From contig JAFWEL010000130.1 in NCBI GenBank assembly GCA_017512905.1, forward strand, positions 186,001 to 250,000: a stretch of DNA of 64,000 nucleotides, written 5' to 3'. The translations under genes and the position numbers were made by a program. Position 1 is the stretch's first letter; each line of letters opens with the position of its first letter. This DNA comes from Clostridia bacterium (GTDB lineage Bacteria; Bacillota; Clostridia; Christensenellales; Aristaeellaceae). Shown here in pieces: positions 59,336 to 64,000 of the stretch. Under the pieces are notes generated by a model, which was not told the origin of the DNA, made no database searches, and saw nothing but the letters and a program-made list of their open reading frames with translations.

Positions 59336-60367
59336 TCAGGCACGGACCGCGCCGATGGCGGAAAAGAGTATGAACACGAACAGGTTCACCGCCACGATGC
59401 CCGCGCCGGTGGGCAGGGAATACACGCAGGAGAGCAGCATGCCCACCGCGAAGCAGACCACCGACACGATGGCCGCGCAGACGGTGACCGCCTTGAAGCG
59501 GGAAAACAGCCTCATCGACGACAGCGCCGGGAAGATGATCAGGCTGGAGATCAGCAGCGTGCCCATCATGCGCATGCCCACCACCACCGTCAGCGCCGTC
59601 AGCAGCGCGATCAGCATGTTGTACGCCCCGGCCTTCACGCCGGTGGCCCGGGCAAAGGCCTCGTCGAAGGTGACGGCGAATATCCGGGGATAGAACAGCA
59701 CGAACAGCACCAGCACCACCGCCGACAGCGCCAGCGAGACATACACGTCCGAAGCGCTCATGGCCAGGATCGAGCCAAACATGTAGTTGTACACGTCCAC
59801 GTTCATGCCGCTGGTCATGCTGGTGACGATCACGCCCGCCGCCAGGGCGCTGGTGGAGATCAGCGCGATGGCCGAATCCCCCCGCATGCGGCTGCGCTCG
59901 CTGATGCGCAATAAAAGGAACGCGCAGAGCACCACCACCACCAGTGTGAAGGGCATCGGGTTGGCCGCGATGCCCTTGCAAAGCGCTGTTATCCCCCCGC
60001 GCAGCCCCGCGGGCAAAAAGGCGGGCAGGCTGTCAGCGGTGACGAAGCCCAGGGCCATGGCGATGGTCAGCGAGCCAAAGCCCACGTGGGACAGGCCGTC
60101 GCCGATCATCGAATAGTGCTTCAGCACCAGCGTCACGCCCAGCAGGGACGCGCACAGGGAAACCAGCGCGCCCACCACCAGGGCCCGCTGGATGAATTTA
60201 TAGCCCAGATAGGTGCCGAATTCGGCGAAAGCGCCGCCTATGGCGCGCAAATTGAACAGCGTCCAGATCAGTGCCAGGGCCAGCAGCGTCCACAGCGCGA
60301 CGGCCTTGTACCGGCGATGCCGGGTCTCGCCGGACTCGTCGGGACGGGCGAATAGTTTTTGCAGCAT
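59336..60367 (-). CDS. znuB: Zinc/manganese-type ABC transporter permease (ZnuB)
   Basis: This 343-residue multi-helix permease of the ABC-3 family shows VLKHYSMIGDGLSHVGFGSL, ERSRMRGDSAIALISTSALA and FDEAFARATGVKAGAYNML. It imports zinc (or manganese) with ZnuA and ZnuC. The start ATG 60367 lies 1 base past the ATPase stop; the Shine-Dalgarno is weak, pointing to coupled translation. The N-terminal cytoplasmic extension of about 25 residues is charged. Confidence 0.9.
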   Translation of the reverse strand: MLQKLFARPDESGETRHRRYKAVALWTLLALALIWTLFNLRAIGGAFAEFGTYLGYKFIQRALVVGALVSLCASLLGVTLVLKHYSMIGDGLSHVGFGSLTIAMALGFVTADSLPAFLPAGLRGGITALCKGIAANPMPFTLVVVVLCAFLLLRISERSRMRGDSAIALISTSALAAGVIVTSMTSGMNVDVYNYMFGSILAMSASDVYVSLALSAVVLVLFVLFYPRIFAVTFDEAFARATGVKAGAYNMLIALLTALTVVVGMRMMGTLLISSLIIFPALSSMRLFSRFKAVTVCAAIVSVVCFAVGMLLSCVYSLPTGAGIVAVNLFVFILFSAIGAVRA

Positions 60368-60368
60368 A

Positions 60369-61070
60369 TCAGCCACGGGCTTCCACCGTCCTCTCCGCGA
60401 ACCCGGTGCGGTATTCCTCCACATCCCCGAAGAAATCCATGCCCCGGTTCATCACCAGCACCCTGTTGGCGTCGCGCATTGCGCCGCCCAGGTCGTGGGA
60501 GACCATCACCACCGCCACGCCGTGCTTCCGGTTCAGGCTGCGGATCACGTCATAGAACTCCGCCGCCGCCGCCGGGTCCAGGCCGGTCACCGGTTCGTCC
60601 AGCAGCAGCAGCGTATCCGTGGCGCACAGCGCCCTGGCCAGCAGCGTCCGCTGCTGCTGGCCGCCGGAGAGCGTGCGATAGGATTTCTTCTTGAGCCGGG
60701 TCACGTCCAGCAGGGCCATGTTGGCTTCGGCCTTCGACCGGTCCGCCCGGTTGTAGAAGAAGCGTCGACCCATGCGATTGACGCATCCGGACAGCACCAC
60801 CTCCTCCACCGAGGCGGGGAAATCCCGCTGGGCGGCGGTCTGCTGGGGCAGGTAGCCGATGCGCTCCCGGGTCAGGCCGTCGCCATAGGTGATGCTGCCG
60901 CCGCGGGGGCGCACCAGGCCCAGCATCGCCCGCATCAGCGTGCTCTTGCCGGAACCGTTCTCCCCCACGATCACCAGGTAATCCCCGGGGTTCACCTGGA
61001 AGCTGACCCGCTCCACCGCCACGACGCCCTCAAAGGCAATGGTGACATCCTTCATGGCAATCAGCGCCAT
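60369..61070 (-). CDS. znuC: Zinc ABC transporter ATPase (ZnuC)
   Basis: This 233-residue ATPase has Walker A GENGSGKSTLMRAMLG, signature LSGGQQQRTLLARAL and Walker B LLLLDEPVTGLDPAAAAE. The first 41 bases overlap the zur gene, and the start ATG 61070 follows GGTGGAGC inside it. Confidence 0.92.
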   Translation of the reverse strand: MALIAMKDVTIAFEGVVAVERVSFQVNPGDYLVIVGENGSGKSTLMRAMLGLVRPRGGSITYGDGLTRERIGYLPQQTAAQRDFPASVEEVVLSGCVNRMGRRFFYNRADRSKAEANMALLDVTRLKKKSYRTLSGGQQQRTLLARALCATDTLLLLDEPVTGLDPAAAAEFYDVIRSLNRKHGVAVVMVSHDLGGAMRDANRVLVMNRGMDFFGDVEEYRTGFAERTVEARG

Positions 61071-61494
61071 GCTCCACCGCCTCTCCGCCGTCCTCCCGGC
61101 ATTTTTCGCACACGCCCACCAGCATGGTTTCCCTCGGGTCCAGCCGGAAGCCGTGCTCGGCCATCAGGTGCTCCGCCATGACGCCCATCAGGCTGCAATC
61201 CACATGCATCAGGTTGCCGCACCGGCTGCAAAGCATGTGGAAGTGGCCGTTGCAGCTGGCGGCGTCCTCCACGTGCTGGTACTGGGTGACGCCCTCGACC
61301 CCCGGGTATTTGCGAACGCTGCCCTGCTCGGCCAGCTGTTCGAGATACCGGTAGACGGTGGAACGACCGATCTTCTCCCCCCGGTCGCGCATTTCAAAAA
61401 CCACCTCGTCCACCGAAAAGTGCTGCATGCTGCGCTCCATCAGGAACTTTTGCAGCTCCCGCTTCTGGCGGGTGTTGTAAGCGCCGCGCATCAT
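61030..61494 (-). CDS. zur: Fur-family zinc-type repressor (Zur-like)
   Basis: This 154-residue Fur-family regulator has a winged helix with FSVDEVVFEMRDRGEKIGRSTVYRYLEQL, the metal site HVEDAASCNGHFHMLCSRCGNLMHVDC and a second CxxC (CEKCRED). The tail GADCHEGCHHCL is rich in Cys and His. Lying between znuA and znuC in one overlapping operon, it is best read as the zinc-sensing repressor of this operon. Other Fur-family metals cannot be ruled out. Confidence 0.9.
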   Translation of the reverse strand: MMRGAYNTRQKRELQKFLMERSMQHFSVDEVVFEMRDRGEKIGRSTVYRYLEQLAEQGSVRKYPGVEGVTQYQHVEDAASCNGHFHMLCSRCGNLMHVDCSLMGVMAEHLMAEHGFRLDPRETMLVGVCEKCREDGGEAVEHGADCHEGCHHCL

Positions 61495-62399
61495 TCCAGC
61501 CCCTTCCTGACCGCCTCGAGGTTGCGCGTCATGATGCTGACGTAGGTCTCGCCGGCGTCGAACTCGTCCTGGGTGACGGTCTGCATCGAATGGAGAGTGA
61601 GTATCCCGGCTCCGGTCTCCTCGGCCACTGTCTTCGCCACCGCCTGGGTGCTCAGCTCGATGGCGTACACCACGGGAATATGGTCCCCCACCACGCGCTG
61701 GATCAGCGTCAGCAGGATCTGGGGCGTGGGCTCGGTGTCCGCGGTGCAGGAGGGAAAGGCCGACACGTAGTCCAGGCCATAGGCCCGGGTAAAGTACAGG
61801 AACGGAAAGCGGTCGGCAAACACCAGCTCCCGCCGCGCGCCGTTTTTAACCACTTCTTCAAAGGCGGCATCCAGAGCGGCGATCTCGCCGATATAAGCCT
61901 CCGACGAGGCGCGATAGGCGTCGGCGTTGTCTGCGTCGATAGCACAGAGCGCGTCCGCCATTGCCTGGACCATGGCCATGGCGTTCTTCGGGCTGGTCCA
62001 GATGTGCTCGTCGTATTCCGGAGCGTCGTGGGCGTCATGATCGTCGTCGCCCTCCTCCTCCAGGAGGCTCACCGCGTCCATCATTCGCAGGGTGGCCGGG
62101 GCGTCGCCGCCGTCAAAGCCCGAGAGGATGTTATCGGCCCAGGCATCCCCCTCGCCGCCGATGTAGGCGAACAGGTCGGCCTCCCCGATGGCGATGATGT
62201 CTGCCGGGGTGGGCTCGTAAGAATGAACCTCAACGCCCGGTTTGATCAGCAGCGTCACCGTGCCCCGATCCCCCACCACCTGGCGGGCGAAATCATAACA
62301 GGGAAAGTTGGTGGCGACCACATTGAGCCTTCCCTCCGCCGCGACCGGAAGGACCGACATCACAAGCGCCAACACCAACAGAACAGCCATGCGCTTCAT
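61491..62399 (-). CDS. znuA: Zinc-binding lipoprotein/solute-binding protein (ZnuA)
   Basis: This 302-residue cluster A-I metal-binding protein has a signal peptide (KRMAVLLVLALVMSVLPVAA before EGRLNVVATNFPCYDF). The metal histidine is in KPGVEVHSYEPTPADI, a short acidic His loop reads DDDHDAHDAPEYDEHIW, and FADRFPFLYFTRAYGLDY is family-typical. No lipobox is seen. The start ATG 62399 is chosen from the signal peptide; GTAGG lies about ten bases upstream. It overlaps zur by 4 bases. Confidence 0.9.
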   Translation of the reverse strand: MKRMAVLLVLALVMSVLPVAAEGRLNVVATNFPCYDFARQVVGDRGTVTLLIKPGVEVHSYEPTPADIIAIGEADLFAYIGGEGDAWADNILSGFDGGDAPATLRMMDAVSLLEEEGDDDHDAHDAPEYDEHIWTSPKNAMAMVQAMADALCAIDADNADAYRASSEAYIGEIAALDAAFEEVVKNGARRELVFADRFPFLYFTRAYGLDYVSAFPSCTADTEPTPQILLTLIQRVVGDHIPVVYAIELSTQAVAKTVAEETGAGILTLHSMQTVTQDEFDAGETYVSIMTRNLEAVRKGLE

Positions 62400-62427
62400 A
62401 AGAATCAACCTACCCCCTGGCATAATA

Positions 62428-62460
62428 TTTGAATTCAGATTTCAATTTCATTTTGAATTA
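62428..62460 (-). promoter_or_regulatory. Possible Zur operator: repeated AATTCAAA
   Basis: On the minus strand AATTCAAA occurs twice, with TGAAATTGAAAT between, right at and after the expected transcription start. It is an AT-rich Fur-family-like site placed to block the znu promoter; the match to a specific Zur box is not proven. Confidence 0.4.
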
Positions 62461-62485
62461 TAAGCGCATGCCCGGACGATGTCAA
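62457..62485 (-). promoter_or_regulatory. Consensus promoter of the znuA-zur-znuC-znuB operon
   Basis: On the minus strand TTGACA (62480-62485) and TATAAT (62457-62462) are perfect hexamers spaced by 17 bases. Confidence 0.88.
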
Positions 62486-62542
62486 CCGTTTCATGTAAAC
62501 TCGCGTCATACTTTTTCATCGCGAGGCAGCCAAAAACCGGAA

Positions 62543-62582
62543 AGCCTCCTGCCTGTCGGAGCATAGCCGCAGTCAGGAGGCT
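62543..62582 (-). terminator. Terminator after the surface-protein gene
   Basis: AGCCTCCTG (62543-62551) and CAGGAGGCT (62574-62582) form a stem. On the minus strand it is followed by a T-rich GGTTTTTGG stretch. The rest of 62486-62693 shows nothing else. Confidence 0.65.
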
Positions 62583-62693
62583 GTTTGAGGGAGCGCTGGT
62601 CCGGGCAGGCGGCAATGATGGCATATTGTCGCCTGAATCATGCCCGGAACCAGCGGTTGGCGCAACCCGTAAAGGGCATCGCCCGATGGGCGT

Positions 62694-63643
62694 TTAGTTC
62701 ATGGATAGCTCAATCTCGGAGGCCACGTCGATCTCCCCGCCGATATCCTCATCGATGTCAAAGTCGATGCCGGTCATATCAAGCTGCGGCGCGTCCTCGA
62801 AATCCTCTTCATTAAATTCGTTTTTCGCGCTGCCGGCCCTCACCTTCACCGTCTTTGCCTTGGACCAGGCGGAATAGAAGGTTCCCTGCTTCTTGACGGT
62901 GGTATAGGTCCGGATGCGCACGTAATAGGTCTTCTTGGCCTTCAGCTTCTTGATGGTCGTGGTGAGGGTCTTGGCTTTCTTGATCGTCACCGTCTTGCCG
63001 TCGGAGAAATCCTTCTTCAGGGCATACTGGATCTCGTAGCCGGTGATGTTCTTGGGATTCTTCCACTTCAGGGTGACCTGCTGCTTGCCGGCCTTCACCT
63101 TGGAGAAGGCCGTGGCCTTCGGGATAATATTGAAGGTCACTTCCACGGAACCGCTGTAGCTGCCCTTGCCGGTGACCGTCAGCTTGTACGCGCCAATGGC
63201 CTCGGCCTTCGTATTGTAGCTGATGGCATAATCCAATCCTCGCTATCGTCCAGCTGAACCAACGCATACACGGCAATCGTGTCGGGCTGGCCGTGGTTCT
63301 GGCCGATGCGATAGCTGCCGTTTTCAACCATGTCTCCGTTCTCGGAAGGCGTATAAACCCTGCCGTTATGCTCATGCCAATCATTCTCATCAGGCACTCC
63401 TTCAGGATTGGTCAACCAGGCCATCTCAAAGGTATTCGTATTCTCAAGGTCAACATAAACCTTGTACTCAGACCTGCCGTTCACCTGGCCATTCTTAATC
63501 TGCACGTCTTCAACGCGCAAAGATACGGACGGCTCTGCGTCCTGCGCCAGCGCCGCGCCCCCAAGCAGGCAGGCGCAGAGCAATGCCAGGGCCAGCCAGA
63601 GGCCCAGCAGCTTCCAATTGCGGTTCATCATATTCGTACCCAT
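62694..63643 (-). pseudogene. Secreted fibronectin type III/Ig-like surface protein, frameshifted
   Basis: Two minus-strand frames make one protein of about 314 residues. The first (from ATG 63643, AGAGGAAAGG upstream) has a signal peptide (LLGLWLALALLCACLLGGAALA) and a domain with EDVQIKNGQVNGRSEYKVYV, and reads to about VQLDDSED. The second continues as DYAISYNTKAEAIGAYKLTV, an Ig/MBG-like piece, then a fibronectin-type domain (TLKWKNPKNITGYEIQYAL, TYYVRIRTYTTVKKQGTFYSAWS) and an acidic tail. They are split by a 5-base tandem duplication AATCC-AATCC (63230-63239). Removing one unit restores the frame exactly. It could be a pseudogene, a phase-variable gene or an assembly error. Confidence 0.82.
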
Positions 63644-63834
63644 CCTTTCCTCTCGTTCGTTCGGCTTGGAAAGACAAAAAACAGCGCGCACCCCGGAAGT
63701 CGGTTGCTCCGGTTCATGCGTGCGGAGGAAAAGCGGTGCAATGGGGTATGCGACCGTTTTCCAGTCCGCCATACCCCCCCCGAGAAATTTTAACATTATA
63801 TGAATATCCCAGGGAGGGCATATGAATTTCGAAT

Positions 63835-63864
63835 TTTATAACATTTCCATATTATTTTCGTCAA
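63835..63864 (-). promoter_or_regulatory. Proximal promoter of the surface-protein gene
   Basis: On the minus strand TTGACG (63859-63864) is followed after 17-18 bases by TTATAA/TATAAA (63835-63841). The leader to ATG 63643 is about 190 bases and shows no known riboswitch. Confidence 0.6.
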
Positions 63865-63879
63865 TACTTAAAGTCTTTT

Positions 63880-63909
63880 ATTTTAATATTTCAGGCTTTT
63901 TCGTGTCAA
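63880..63909 (-). promoter_or_regulatory. Distal promoter of the surface-protein gene
   Basis: On the minus strand TTGACA (63904-63909) and TAAAAT (63880-63885) are spaced by 18 bases. It is arranged in tandem with the proximal promoter. Confidence 0.5.
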
Positions 63910-64000
63910 TTTCGGTACATAAAAGCGGCTGCACGCACAGCCACATCTTATGCTATATATAGTTTAAATTTCGTCGCAATTCGCCGCCCTGTGATTGACG
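63910..64000 (-). terminator. AT-rich window edge with a weak terminator-like hairpin
   Basis: GGCTG (63927-63931) and CAGCC (63938-63942) form a short stem, followed on the minus strand by CGCTTTTAT. It could end transcription of a leftward gene beyond position 64000. No gene is seen in this stretch. Confidence 0.35.

Overview
The window looks like a high-GC (about 60% by eye) chromosomal segment of a monoderm Clostridia-type Bacillota, possibly near Christensenellales/Oscillospirales. The grounds are cdaA-cdaR (c-di-AMP synthesis), SecG, lon-engB, CrtO-like and diglycosyl-lipid-type enzymes, Gram-positive style Shine-Dalgarno sites, frequent TTG starts, TTGACA/TATAAT promoters, and no outer-membrane genes. 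No prophage, CRISPR array, rRNA or intact insertion sequence was seen. The content is mostly housekeeping, with small accessory insertions.

Layout. 0-4.3 kb: a leftward cobalamin riboswitch whose gene lies outside the window, a pair of GC-rich palindromes, an SGNH hydrolase, a membrane protein and cdaR-cdaA. 4.4-16.7 kb: a GNAT-like protein, an ABC-F ATPase, trpS, then the tight run rsmH - tgt-like - ArmA/Rmt-like 16S rRNA methyltransferase - rsmI, then secG with an unusual tail and leuS, followed by two leftward genes of unknown function. 16.8-25 kb: a small membrane protein, trmB read in frame into a class II aldolase, an NlpC/P60 protein, and the cobalamin nucleotide-loop operon cobT-cobU-cobS-cobU-like-cobC, then a PreA-type flavoprotein. 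25-30.6 kb (leftward): the branched-chain amino acid ABC operon livKHMGF plus a DUF2284 gene. 30.7-37 kb (leftward): a glycolipid glycosyltransferase/acyltransferase pair, aspartokinase and lon-engB. 37.9-38.4 kb: five tRNA genes (Val, Asp, Phe, Gly, Cys). 38.4-43.9 kb: an AT-rich gap, DUF523-aroE-like, and a leftward peptide-binding lipoprotein coupled to a diguanylate cyclase. 44-50.7 kb: a MacAB-type efflux operon with two extra exported adaptor-like proteins and a secreted partner. 50.7-59.2 kb: murF-ddl, a degenerate Nudix protein, a YjbR-DUF3795 protein and gyrB-gyrA. 59.3-62.5 kb: a zinc-uptake operon znuA-zur-znuC-znuB. 62.7-64 kb: a surface protein gene broken by a 5-bp tandem duplication.

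How the genes work together. The most interesting stretch is 8.7-12.4 kb. RsmH and RsmI are known to make the two methylations of C1402 in 16S rRNA. Between them sit a tRNA-wobble-base enzyme homologue and a homologue of the ArmA/Rmt aminoglycoside-resistance methyltransferases, which act on G1405 three bases away. The cluster therefore reads as a decoding-centre modification cassette. The cob operon would attach the lower ligand to salvaged or newly made cobinamide. The efflux operon, the SBP-GGDEF pair and the TrmB-aldolase reading frame are the other unusual arrangements. Two copies of a TTCTGATTTGGCGGG-ended palindromic element (47.1 and 54.5 kb) are the clearest mobile-like repeats. All function calls come from reading the sequence; no database search was run.
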